Origin: Synaphobranchus kaupii
Taxonomy: Eukaryota; Chordata; Actinopteri; Anguilliformes; Synaphobranchidae
NCBI GenBank assembly: GCA_029718625.1
Contig: CM056389.1
Span: 17,089,670-17,153,669 of the forward strand
Direction: 5' to 3'
Length of the DNA: 64,000 nucleotides
The notes beneath the pieces are model-generated. The model saw nothing but the letters and a program-made list of their open reading frames with translations. It had not been told where the DNA came from and ran no database searches. Below, in pieces: positions 21,052-32,335 of the stretch. The first letter of the stretch is position 1. Every line of letters starts with the position of its first letter. The position numbers and the translations under genes are program-made.

Positions 21052-21551
21052 NNNNNNNNNNNNNNNNNNNNNNNNNNNNNNNNNNNNNNNNNNNNNNNNN
21101 NNNNNNNNNNNNNNNNNNNNNNNNNNNNNNNNNNNNNNNNNNNNNNNNNNNNNNNNNNNNNNNNNNNNNNNNNNNNNNNNNNNNNNNNNNNNNNNNNNNN
21201 NNNNNNNNNNNNNNNNNNNNNNNNNNNNNNNNNNNNNNNNNNNNNNNNNNNNNNNNNNNNNNNNNNNNNNNNNNNNNNNNNNNNNNNNNNNNNNNNNNNN
21301 NNNNNNNNNNNNNNNNNNNNNNNNNNNNNNNNNNNNNNNNNNNNNNNNNNNNNNNNNNNNNNNNNNNNNNNNNNNNNNNNNNNNNNNNNNNNNNNNNNNN
21401 NNNNNNNNNNNNNNNNNNNNNNNNNNNNNNNNNNNNNNNNNNNNNNNNNNNNNNNNNNNNNNNNNNNNNNNNNNNNNNNNNNNNNNNNNNNNNNNNNNNN
21501 NNNNNNNNNNNNNNNNNNNNNNNNNNNNNNNNNNNNNNNNNNNNNNNNNNN
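21052..21551. other. Assembly gap of exactly 500 N
   Basis: Undetermined bases. The round length suggests either a fixed-size placeholder or an estimated gap. Any open frame reported across it is meaningless. Confidence 0.98.
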
Positions 21552-24500
21552 GAAAGAGCAATTGGAGGTAATTTCAGGTGAGCTTTGAAAGCGCTGTCTG
21601 ATACAACCTGCTTAGAGTTTAATTTATTTTTATGGCTGGGACATTAATCCTTTGATGCATGGAATTTAAAGGACAGTTATGTACAAAATGACCAAACCAT
21701 TAACACTGATATGCAACTGCCTCAACTGAAAACAAAAATTCAATTGTACTTTCTGGAATACATGTGTTGTTTTTCAAAATTATTGGCAGATTTGACCAAG
21801 TGTTTGGGGGATACTTGGACTGCACCATTGGATAGGGCCATTGGGGATTTTTGTTACATGACAGCAAATACGTGCCAGCAGTCCAACTGCCTCAGAACCC
21901 ATGCCAACATGCTAGCTGCCCACTGGTAATGCACTGCAAAGAAGAATGGAAGTCTCAACTGTCTTTTATGATGCACACTGAACAAAATGGCTGTGTCTCA
22001 AATGGGAAAAAATGCTGCCTTCGAAGGCAGCATTTGAAGACAGGGAGGCATCGCGGCGTGTCTCATTCCAAAGTTTGCATAACATGCTGCCTTCTAAGGT
22101 GCCCTATATGGAAAACTTTTTATCCAGCGAAATTTCTTAAATAAGTTACATCAAACCAACTCTGTAGTATTTTTCAGATGTTCCCATGCATATCACGATG
22201 CAAATCTGAAATGTATTTCCTTAGTTAAAGGCTAACGTTATTTAAGTAGGCGCTACACTGCGTGACCAAACCATTTTTAAAAAGCAAGACAGAGAGAGGG
22301 AGGTAAGTTAACGTTGAAATTGACTGAGTTATGATTTCATACAATTTTCTTAAATAATGTAATGACAAAAATAACCAAAATTGGTGCCAAATAGGAACTA
22401 TTTTTTTCCTGACAGAATCAATTGCTTTCAGAACTAACGACCGAGGGTTTTGCAGAGCAACGCACTTAAATAGAACTAGTAACCAGAAATAAAATTAACG
22501 ACGAGATGGTTTTTGCTCAATTAGAACTACCAACCAGAAGTTTTGCCTGACAATGCAAAAACAACAAGCCCAAAGGGCGGGGAACGATATTTAATTTGCA
22601 GCTGATTAAGTCCATAAAAATCTATAAATATGAAAATAACTATATATAATCATTGTTGGTAACCATGGTATAAGCACAATAATCCACTCCGAGGTGTGGA
22701 TTAGACACTGTTTGTGAATTCCATAAAAGTAGCAATAACACAATTTTCATAATTCCCATCCAACTTTTTATAAGGTGTTGCCAGACACAGAGAAGCCATA
22801 CAAAGATATATAGCATATTGCCTCACATCACCCAGAAAATTGCCATATTGAGTTTCTTCTTTTGTGATATTTCTGTCCACTGCAGCACCAAAACCAAAGG
22901 GGCCCTTTTGTAAATTTTTTTTTTTTTTTACAACCATTGATATTATTAGCATAGTTCTCCGGAGCTAGTGCCATTGCAGCGTTCTCCCTATATTTGCGGC
23001 TATTGACGCCTACTCTAAGCGCTCTGATTGGCCGCCAACGGCACGTGCGATTTGTCCTCCCTCACTCCCGTTTCTGTCGCCTGACAGTGTTTTCAGTGCG
23101 GTTTCACAGTTAACGCTTAGCACGACCGTTTACTGTGAGTGGTCTAATTTGAGCTGTAATGACACAAGGATATGCGCTCTTCACAGTGGCTCCAAAGCTA
23201 ATTCAATTGACAGAAGAGCTTAGCGACAGAGAGAGGGTAAAGTTGACTGATCAGAACCGATAAAGCTTGTTTGGGATTTGTTCCATTTTGAATGCTAGAG
23301 TCTGGACTGCTCCTAACAGACTACAGATTTCTCTGTATCATCACAGTGCAGTTACATTCGCTATTGAAAAGAAAATGGTCACATTTTGTCGCTATAATGC
23401 CTTTGTGTTACTGGGAGCTTTGAATAATGCTTTGTCATTCGCAATTCAAGCAAATTATATGTTTATGTAAATCACAAGCAGTGTCTAAGGCTCAGAGCTC
23501 AAAAATACTTTCATAGGGCAGTACACAACTAATCTAAATGCTTTTTGCAATGTAAACACTTCATTGAACATTATCAGCTGAATGCAGTTGATTCCTTCAA
23601 ATTGCAAAGACTTTTATCTGGTACAGAGCTGGAGACTTTGTAGGGTTACTGTCGACCTTTTAGCATTTATTACCTGCAAGTGTCTGATTTTTTTTACTTT
23701 TTAAAATTTGTAATAGTATTATGCCAAGGGCTTTTTTTTGCCTCATTTCAAAGTAGATGTTATGTAAGACTAATTTATTTGTGAATTCTATAGCCGTTTG
23801 GTGAAACTTATCACATTGTGAGCAAATGCAAAATGAATTCCTTGGTAGACTGGTTCAAGGTGGTTTGAGTCCCTCTGGTCCATGGAGAAAGTAGGAAGTC
23901 CATGTTTTTTTTTTTCGCCTTACAAACTTTAGTTGCTGAAATAATTTCCGAAATATAACATGTTTCTCCCTCCCAGTTTATAATTTATATTGTGCCTTCT
24001 GAGGAAAACTACTGCATCTGCAGAGGGGCCTGTGTGCGGCCAATTCAAAATGGAAGTAGGACGCTTCTCGGCTGAAACCTGAAGCCCATGTTCTGGGCCG
24101 CGAAGTAAAAAGCTTTTCATCACAAGGTACCAAATGATGCATCGCGACTTGACTCTGTCTCTAACTCTAGGAGACAAACTGCATTTCCTCCCTTGCCCTC
24201 CTGCTCCCCCTCCCCAAAACAGTAAAATGTTTGCCGTTAAATCGACTCAGATTGCATTTTACTTGGATAGAGCGTGTGCGATCCCTATTGGACTCAGATG
24301 AACTGTTAGACTTGAATTGACGCTGAACATTTAGCCGTTTGTGGATTTATGGACCTTGAGGGTCCACTCCAGGCCCCCACAGACATAAAATGTACCGAAT
24401 CTTACTCAAGGAGCGGTGGAGAGCACCCCTCTAGCCGGAGGTTGAGGTCTACAGTGAAAAACAACATGAATCCTAACAAGCATTGAGAGAAAAGCGCTTT

Positions 24501-24838
24501 CATGGTATCAAAAGGAAATTGTGCCATGAGCGCTGTTGCTGAGCTGGCGAAACATCGATCTTTATTAACAACCAAGGAGAACAGGTAATGATCTAACCTT
24601 TGAGAGTTTACCAGGAGATTATTTAACAGTGGGATCCATTTCTACAAAAAAATCACTTTTCTGCTTTACTCAGAGCTGAAACACTGGAGGGAGATTGGAA
24701 GAATTCAGGCAAAACGTTTGCTAAGTTTCTAAAGCTTTAGCATTCCCCAACAACAAATCCAGCTGCCTCAACGCTGCTTATCATTTGCCCACATTTCTGT
24801 GCGGATCGTTGCTTATTAAAAGTGCACGCGCATTTTCC

Positions 24839-24840
<2 letters not shown>
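21552..24840. other. Mostly unique sequence; possible MITE debris at 21986-22100
   Basis: No coding region is supported. At 21986-22100, GGCTGTGTCTCAAATGGG leads into a perfect 26-bp palindrome (22010-22035) and GCTGCCTTCTAAGGTGCC. This is similar in style to the GGCTGTGTCCGAA-starting transposon copies at 38152 and 42335. A CpG-bearing block lies at about 22980-23120 and includes a Sp1/CCAAT-less GC patch. Poly-T runs occur near 22917 and 23905. Confidence 0.4.

Positions 24841-24909
<69 letters not shown>
24841..24909. repeat. (GTGC)n microsatellite, about 17 units
   Basis: Perfect GTGC tetranucleotides throughout. Strict purine-pyrimidine alternation with one CpG per unit gives Z-DNA potential and many methylatable sites. 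Confidence 0.95.
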
Positions 24910-25308
24910 ACAGCCATGCCGAACTGTGGAAGGTCAGGTGCAAATATGAGAAAGCCCCTCCAAATACTGTCACGTGACTGAAAATAAAACCAATGTGAAC
25001 AGCATCAGCAGAAAAGCAAGAGTAAAAAAAAAAAGAAGACTGTTGAGGGAAATGGCGCCTAATCCTGGCACCTGAACTAGGACAGGCTGAGCCAGTTTTG
25101 GGGTATATTTAGAGGGTTCCAACTGGCACCCCAACCAAAACAGGGCTGCTGTCAGGGGGCCTGGGGGTGCAGGCAGATCTGATGGGGGGGGGGGAACAGA
25201 TGTCCTCTCGAAGGTAACGATTCCCACACAGGGACAGTGAGCAGGCAGGGCATTGTGTCTGCAGGGCAGGGGACAACGCTGCCAAAAAATGAGTTTTCGT
25301 GTTTCTTT
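24910..25308. other. Unique sequence with a poly-G run
   Basis: A run of about 12 G lies at 25183-25194. Nothing else recognised. Confidence 0.4.
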
Positions 25309-25861
25309 CCCCTCTGCTCCATGACTCCTGACTCCTCCCATAAAACACTTTCCCCTCTGCTCCATGACTTCTGACTCCTCCCATAAAACACTTTCCCCTC
25401 TGCTCCATGACTCCTGACTCCTCCCATAAAACACTTTCCCCTCTGCTCCAAGACTCCTGACTCCTCCCATAAAACACCTTCCCCTCTGCTCCATGACTCC
25501 TGACTCCTCCCATAAAACACTTTCCCCTCTGCTCCATGACTCCTGACTCCTCCCATAAAACACTTTCCCCTCTGCTCCATGACTCCTGACTCCTCCCATA
25601 AAACACTTTCCCCTCTGCTCCAAGACTCCTGACTCCTCCCATAAAACACTTTCCCCTCTGCTCCAAGACTCCTGACTCCTCCCATAAAACACTTTCCCCT
25701 CTGCTCCATGACTCCTGACTCCTCCCATAAAACACTTTCCCCTCTGCTCCATGACTCCTGACTCCTCCCATAAAACACCTTCCCCTCTGCTCCATGACTC
25801 CTGACTCCTCCCATAAAACACTTTCCCCTCTGCTCCATGACTCCTGACTCCTCCCATAAAA
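25309..25861. repeat. 43-bp minisatellite, about 13 copies
   Basis: Units of CCCTCTGCTCCATGACTCC then TGACTCCTCCCATAAAACACTTTC (split here for length). Variants: CCATGACT versus CCAAGACT and CACTTTC versus CACCTTC. The period of 43 is not a multiple of three, so a frame passing through rotates through all three phases every 129 bp. Long open frames on the minus strand are by-products of the unit lacking stops. Confidence 0.93.
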
Positions 25862-26666
25862 TGAATCCCTTCAACGGCAATGAAACACATTGCCATGAAT
25901 AAATGAATAAATAAATACAATTAAAAGGGGAAGTTTATCTGCTGTATAAGGATGGCTTATTTTTAACACAGGCATGTTGCTGTTGCACTTTTGCTAAATT
26001 AAGGACACAACATAAAGTCTGAAACCTTTTTCTACATGATGAAATTCCGGAAGGTCATAGCCACTTCAGTGTGGGTCGACATGTTCTGACCAAGCCTTTT
26101 GGGCATCTGGGGATGTGGCAGAATTGTGAAATCTGTGGTCAAGTGTATTCCTCCCTAAAACATTAAAAGAGCCTCTACTCCAGATTGGCTTTTTGCTAAC
26201 ATGCCGTAAACAAGATGCTGCCACATGGAACTATAAGCTTTGTCAGAGTACAGATCCTTACCACTAGAGCTGCAGATTTAACCTGGCTAATGGCTGAAAG
26301 AATTCAGGACCTGTCATTTGTGTTGTGTTTATTTTGTGTTTCTGTGTCTCAGACATACTGTGATGCATGTTTGACAGTTGATTGGTCATTAGCTAAGAAG
26401 GGGAAGGGGAAGGGGAAGGGGAAGGGGAGGGGGGGTTCAGGAATTAAGCGTCCGATGACCACGTGCTGAACAGCCCGAACAGGCGCACTTTTTCCGCAGG
26501 AAGAAATGAAGAAATGAGTTTGGAGGGATTTTGCCGGGAGAGCGATGAGGTAAAATCTGAGGAGCACTTCACTGAGGGCGTGTGTCAGTGTGAGAAGAGT
26601 AACTAGTTCACTTATTTTAGTGTGTACGCAGTATGGGGTTCTGGTAAAAATTACTCTTGGATACAT
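25862..26666. other. Unique sequence with a short (GGGGAA)n
   Basis: GGGGAA hexamers at 26399-26436 end in a run of 7 G. No gene recognised. Confidence 0.4.
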
Positions 26667-26730
26667 GCACGCACACACACATTATACACACAGTACACAC
26701 AGACACACAGACACACACACACACACACAC
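26667..26730. repeat. Interrupted (CA)n microsatellite
   Basis: CA dinucleotides with GACACACA interruptions. Confidence 0.9.
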
Positions 26731-26889
26731 GTAATTGGGAGCATCAGTAATTGCTCCTCAGACCTCCCCGCACTCCCTCACACTCGATCAGTGTATATAA
26801 CACAGATTATTAGATTTTTTTTTAAACTTTCCTTATGAATTATGCCCCGACTCTGAGCAAATCCCATCTACAGATAGCAAGCTTTCTAG

Positions 26890-27600
26890 AGCTGCGCAGT
26901 CACGATGTAACTCCACGCTCTCCATGAATACAGATTCTGCACTTTAATCCTCCCGCTAAGTCCAGATACAAGATATAATGTAGCGGCTGCACTCTGCGCC
27001 CGTTAAACTCCAGGACGGCGAGGCGGCGGGCGTCCGTGCGAAGACGAAGGGGGAAAGAAAGGAGATTACCTTACTTGAAGAGCCCGGTCGGTCCGCTTAG
27101 TCCCAGCTGTGCAAGGACTCCCATTCATTCTAACAATCCGGTCTGGTCTTCGCTCTTCCCTCCCCTCTCTAAGGAACACAGGCAGCATTCAAAGCAGCCC
27201 CCTTTTCAATAGGTTTTATCCCAACGAGGAAAAACCGACACTTGGATTCAAGTCTTCAGCCAGGAGAAGAGATGGAGGAGAAAAAAAAATTATAATTCAA
27301 AAAAAAAAAAAAAAAAAAAAACAGAAGAAAGAAGAATCAGGAATAATGAGAAGCCTTCCCCTGCACACTCCTCTCTCTCTCTCTCTCGCTCTCTCTCTCC
27401 GCTGTCTCGGACACACACACGCACAAGCGCACACACACACACGGGCGCGCTCGTCTACACACGGACGTCAGAGAGAGAGAAGGGAGCAGGGCTGCGGTCT
27501 GCTCCAGCGATGTGGCGGCTAAGCTGTAGCCTGCGCTAACGGGAGGGGAGTATGCCGCGTGCGCGGGAAGACATCTGTGAATGTGTTTATATGGGACTAA
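26890..27600. promoter_or_regulatory. CpG-rich block, possible promoter or first exon
   Basis: Two CpG-dense patches (about 26985-27110 with GGACGGCGAGGCGGCGGGCG, and 27420-27570 with GGGCGCGCTCGTC and CCGCGTGCGCGGG) flank a poly-A and CT-rich middle. On the minus strand, GGGCTCTTCAAGTAAGG then TAATC (about 27087-27066) contains plausible 5' splice sites (CAA|GTAAGG or AAG|GTAATC). A non-coding first exon on the minus strand is therefore possible. No TATA box, ORF or family match was found. Confidence 0.3.
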
Positions 27601-27625
27601 AGTAGCCTCTTATCTCAGGCACCGA

Positions 27626-27649
27626 CCCCCCCCCCCCCCCCCCCCCCCC
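27626..27649. repeat. Poly-C run of 24
   Basis: Twenty-four consecutive C, followed by ACCCCCACC. Confidence 0.9.
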
Positions 27650-28197
27650 ACCCCCACCTCATAGGGGATGGGATTGTTAACGGCACGTACCACTCCTGCC
27701 ACCGAGCAGGGTGGGCGGTCGGCAGTGGGGGAGAGGGAGAGGGGGAGAGGCGAAAGGGAAAGAGAGAGAGGAGAAAAAAGAGAGAGACAGACAGAGATGT
27801 GTCCCTCTTCAAGCTTGATCTCCCATCCATCCCTTGGTTAGGAAAATGGATTGTGCCTCTTCATTGGTGGTGGTGGTGGTGGTATGTGCCATTTGACTGA
27901 GAATAATCCGGCTAGTTGGTTGACTAATCAGTCTATTTTCTTGCACAAACAATCTCAGCTCTAGAATTTGTGGACTTCCTGAGCCACAGATGTGCCATGT
28001 ATCCTGACAGGAAGGTTTAATCGGTCATTATCTAATGTTGTTTATTTATTTATTAATCCGTTTGTTTGTTATAGTACAGTTGGCAGGCGAGCAAGCGAAG
28101 GATAACAGAAGAAAACAATGACTGACAGGCATCCAGCTGAATGGAAACATATCAGCTTCATGTCCACATATTATAGAAAGACATACATACGCACACC

Positions 28198-28206
<9 letters not shown>
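27650..28206. other. Unique sequence with a GA-rich tract
   Basis: GA-rich at 27730-27800 and a short (GGT)n at about 27865-27882. Nothing else recognised. Confidence 0.35.

Positions 28207-28254
<48 letters not shown>
28207..28254. repeat. (CA)n microsatellite, about 23 units
   Basis: Perfect CA run following CATGCGCG. Confidence 0.93.
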
Positions 28255-28255
<1 letters not shown>

Positions 28256-29604
28256 ATAATTCTAGTGCAAGAACTGAGAAAACGAGAGTGGGGAGTTCTA
28301 TATTTCGTGACTTGCGAGATCCCAGAAACAATCAATTGTCTGTCACCCCCAACATATTTCTGAGACATGCACAGATATGCATTGAACATGAATTTGATGC
28401 TGACAAAGTATTGCAACCTGTCAGCTTATCCATCAAATCAGCACTGCACATAAATCCCCAGATGTGTGATTTAGAGCCTTACCGTTAACGCACATCCATC
28501 TTCACAAAACAGAGACGACTGTGCCGAGCATTTTGACCAGCTCAGGATTTTTGCCAAATTTAAAAATAGGTTGAGCACGGTCTGGAGAGAGAAAAAATGA
28601 ATCCAATTCACTTTGCCACATTGGGCCGGCTATTATTTTTTGAGACGGGTGTAATACGGGTTGCGTTGGTTGTGTATGTTTGTTTCAGAGAGAAGAATCC
28701 ACCTCCCCTCAGGGATCATGTGCTGACAGACACATATACCTCTTCTGCAGCTCGACTTGCAAGAACCGCAAGCGGGTCAAAGCGCCGGAGGGGCCCAGAG
28801 CCCTGGCCACTTGTCAGGGCAAACTTACACCAGGGGATGACCTGATACCAGGCTCGACTCAGCTAATATATCCACACAGAGAAAATGAGAAAAAGTGACA
28901 GTCAAAAAAAAAAAAAAGTAAAAACTGAAATGGTGAGATCTAGTCAAGTCAAGTGAAACCTTGTTTACAGTACAGTGCAGTACAGTTTTACAATATACTT
29001 TCAGAGACACTGCCGAGAGAAGAATGAATACAATAAGAGTTGGGTGGTGAGGGTGTGTGGGGGAGGGGGTGTTGGGTCCGGGAAGGGTCGAGGGGCAGAA
29101 CGTGAGCGATTTCTCTAAATATGGGAGCTGAGGTCACACAGAGGATGTGGGGAAACGTGTGAAGACTTGTGAAGACTACCCATAGTCTGGCTAAACTACC
29201 GAGTTATTTTTCAGATCCTAACGTGTAGTATCGTGTGTACAGTAACGCAGCAACGTTGACACGACACGGATAACAATAACGAATGGCCTCCCGCTTGACG
29301 ACTCAAAGAAATTAATTCAGAGAAGGGAAGCACAACGTGAATTTTGAAGGTCCTTCAGGTCCGTCAGACGTTGTGTGGAAATTGGCTGGAGGTGTATTGT
29401 GCAGTGATATCAGGAAGGTGTAATGTGTGGGACAAGCTTGCCAGGTCGTGCAGTACAAGCAGAGACCCTCACAGGGTTCAAGTCCAGGCTCGGCTCAGTG
29501 CTGGATGCTCTTTAGTTTGTAGATGAATGGTGAGCCTAGATGGGTTGAATGGCCACCGTGTATTCTTAAGATTTTGTTGTTTCCTATGTGTATATCTATT
29601 GAAA
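28255..29604. other. Unique sequence; weak exon-like stretch at 28688-28850
   Basis: At about 28660-28688 a T/G-rich tract ends in TTTGTTTCAG, a fair 3' splice acceptor. It is followed by about 160 bases that are open in two frames and GC-richer than the surroundings. Neither frame resembles a protein I know and no donor is clear. Otherwise nothing recognised. Confidence 0.25.
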
Positions 29605-29803
29605 ATCATAAACCTTTTTATGTAAGTTATATTTTTAGGGCCTTTCAGGTGTATTGGACAGCACAGTGTAATCGGGGAGAATGGGAGTGAGAGAGACATG
29701 CGACGAAGGTCGCGCGGCCGGATTCGAACAGACGACATCGCGGCTCGCAATGAGCACGTGGACGGCGTTACGCCACCGAGACGACCCATGATAAACCATT
29801 TTA
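29605..29803 (-). mobile_element. tRNA-derived SINE with a 16-bp imperfect target duplication
   Basis: The SINE body (29621-29787, minus strand) starts GGGTCGTCTCGGTGGCGTAA. It has an A-box-like TGGCGTAACGCCG and a B-box-like TGTTCGAATCC, continues CGGCCGCGCGACC and CGTCGCATGTCTCTCTCACT, then ACACCTGAAAGGCC at the 3' end. This is the layout of a common fish tRNA-type SINE. Flanks ATCATAAACCTTTTTA (29605-29620) and ATGATAAACCATTTTA (29788-29803) match at 14 of 16 positions and are read as the target duplication. Confidence 0.85.
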
Positions 29804-29809
29804 ATACCG

Positions 29810-30310
29810 ATGTGTTGACTGTAATCTGCTCGCGCTGCGAGTTAGCATTCACCGCCGCTTTAGTTACATTTTTTCTTCTGTTTCTTCTCATTGCCAGAAG
29901 CGAGCACTTCAGATTCCCCCCTGCACTTCCCCTTTGCACTGAGTTACAAAGAGGACAAGTGACAAGCTTTACAGTCTTGAGTTTTATACCGTCGCTCGCA
30001 AACATATTTTCTGCCTGAACGCGAGGGGTGAAATATATTCCCCTTGAATATGTACAGCAGCTCTGCTTTTCGGCACTGCGTTCGGTCCTGCGGTTAATTT
30101 CAAGCCCGGCTGTGCCTGAATGAATTCTCATCTAAACGGTCCGTTCCTGCGCTAATGTGTAATGCGGCACCCGGCGAGAGATTGTTTATTCCTCTGTCGG
30201 CATTCGCGTCTCACGGCGCGCTCCGGTTCGCCTCTCGCGCGGCTCGTTTCTCAGTCTGACAATGTCAGTGTGCTCGCGGTGTTTCTCAGGTAATGCGCTC
30301 GATAGAAGTG
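29810..30310. promoter_or_regulatory. Candidate conserved non-coding or CpG-bearing regulatory block
   Basis: Non-repetitive sequence with many CpGs at 30150-30300 (GGCGCGCTCCGGTTCGCCTC, TCGCGCGGCTCG) and homeodomain-type TTAATT and CTAATG sites around 30095-30165. At 30285-30295, TTTCTCAGGTAATG could be a 5' splice site on the plus strand. It may be an enhancer or the edge of a promoter; no coding exon is visible. Confidence 0.3.
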
Positions 30311-31132
30311 TGGATATGTCAATGCCTTTTTTTTGATGCTATATTTATTTTTGCATTAAAGGTATTCTAATATTCCAATATGTTTTCAAATTAAAATATG
30401 GAAATGTACTTCTGTGCCTGATAAGGATGGATAGGGAAAGTAATTCTGCCCCCAGTCATGCGATATCCAGCTCTGTTTTAGTTTTCTATAGTGCTCAGAT
30501 CCTGTTAGAACAGAGACCAGAGAATTTGCTCTGATCCTGGCTCAATGTAACCATTATGAACGGCCCATTCAGACCACAAGAAATAAGGGAAATCCACTTG
30601 GCAAGCAAAGGTTAACCAAATGTTTGTTTAACTAATCTGAAGAAAATAAATAAGGCATATGAGGTGTGTAGTCAGTAGTTTGTAGGCCTGTGCGCACAAT
30701 ATTCTGAATGCAGCCCTGGTAGAGCCCTCGGAAAACAACTGAGGCTTGTAATCATATAAAGGACGATGAAATACACTAATTAATACCGCAGGATTTGCTG
30801 TGAATTGTGACCCTTTTGTGTTTTGAATATCAATTTTGACGTATTTTACCACGTATTTCCTTTGATAATACTGAGATTCAGCAGATTTGGAGTGCCGTAT
30901 CTGTGGACTGTGCGCTACTCTCCCAAGACTGTGACTGGTAATGACATGTAAAGATGTAAAGGCTGTACCCCAAGGGTGGGCCTGGTTTCCGGGTCTTGCC
31001 CACTTATGCCCCCCCCCCCCTTGGATAGTGAGAAAAGATCCCATCATGCTGTGTCACTCAGCTTCAGCTGCTGCCATGGGAACAGACAGGCCAGCTGGTT
31101 TTTGGGGAAGATGATCTTCAGCAGTGGACTAT

Positions 31133-31133
<1 letters not shown>
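30311..31133. other. Unique sequence, nothing recognised
   Basis: Contains a poly-C run of 12 (31009-31020). No gene recognised. Confidence 0.35.

Positions 31134-31184
<51 letters not shown>
31134..31184. repeat. (CT)n microsatellite, about 25 units
   Basis: Perfect CT run. Confidence 0.95.
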
Positions 31185-31188
<4 letters not shown>

Positions 31189-31919
31189 GTGTGTGTAGAT
31201 ATAGAAGAACATGAAACACAAGTGGCAAATTTACGCATTAATTAGTAATTCTCTGAAGGGAAGAGAGAGGGATGGTAGTTCTCTAGGTTTCCTCTCAGCT
31301 CTTCCCATGTGATCTCTGTTGCTCTTTTGGCGTTCTGTTCTGGGAACACGACTGCAATAACCATGCAGACAGTCCTGAACTTCTTACTTTGATACAAAAT
31401 GGTTTTAATCTGGTGGTAGGGGTAGGGGTTGCTTCTGTATTTGTGCTATCCTGAACTATTTTAGACAGCTACTCAACCCTGGGATGGTCAGGTCATGTGC
31501 CACCTTTATTATGGTATGTAAATCAAAGACCGATTGGTAATTTTAAGAATACGGATTGTGTACCTGCATCTTCTGTGTATGTATACATTCTACTGAGGCA
31601 ATTGAACAATTTATGAACATTTAAAATGTAAACCTTTGTGCTGTTTGTAATTTTGTTCTTTTAGTTTATTTATTTATGCAATCATAGAAAAGGTAAATGG
31701 GGATGAAATAAAACCAAAGGAAATACATTTCTACGCATAGGTGTTGTCAGGTTTACCACCTTAGAGAAAGGTAGCACATTAAAAAAATAAAGTTGTACTG
31801 CATTGTATAAATGAATATAAATCAAGTGACCAGGGCTTTCATTTAAACAAAGATTTTAAATCTCAAAGTGCATTTACCTAGGGTTGAATAAAGGTTAAAT
31901 AAACAAATAAAATACGAGG
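31185..31919. other. Unique AT-rich sequence
   Basis: No feature recognised. Confidence 0.35.
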
Positions 31920-32335
31920 AATGCATTAATTCTGGAGCAGTCGCCGAGAATGTTAGAGCCCCTATCGCACGTAAATGGAACCGCCTTGTTTTTTTAATGA
32001 ACCTGTTAAGCCACTACACAGTCAAAGCAAATTAAAAGCAGCGTAACATAAAGCTGCAGATTGCGATGTTGGAGGAGGGAGGAGGCAAAGTGTCTCTTGT
32101 AAATGGCAGTTTGATGAGATTATCTCCGTTTCGCCCTCCCTTCAGTTATCTCTCCGAGCCCCTGGGAAAGGGCCGCGCTGCAGCGGGGGGAATCTTAATG
32201 TGCAATTAAAAGGCTCTCGCACATTTTAATCAACCAAATATCCTGGCAAGTAATCAGCTCGGCCTTGGAAGAGCATGTCGAAAGTCACCATTCAGCAACT
32301 TGTCTCTCAGTGTTACCAATATAAACGGAATCTCA
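31920..32335. promoter_or_regulatory. Candidate conserved non-coding element
   Basis: Dense, non-repetitive block with TAACATAAAGCTGCAGATTG, GATGAGATTATCTCCG, GTGCAATTAAAAGGCTC and CATTTTAATCAACC-type homeodomain sites, plus a GC patch GGCCGCGCTGCAGCGGGG containing a CGCTGCAGCG palindrome. The composition is like vertebrate developmental enhancers. This is a judgement from sequence texture only. Confidence 0.32.

Noticed and set aside
21007..21571. Open frames across 21052-21551
   Set aside because: They run through N bases and carry no information.
25109..25920. Three long overlapping minus-strand frames (228-316 codons)
   Set aside because: All are the 43-bp minisatellite read in different phases; the unit has no stop in any phase on that strand.
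29698..30131. 106- and 217-codon frames on opposite strands
   Set aside because: They overlap a SINE and a CpG-bearing block; no domain recognised, and openness on both strands follows from composition.
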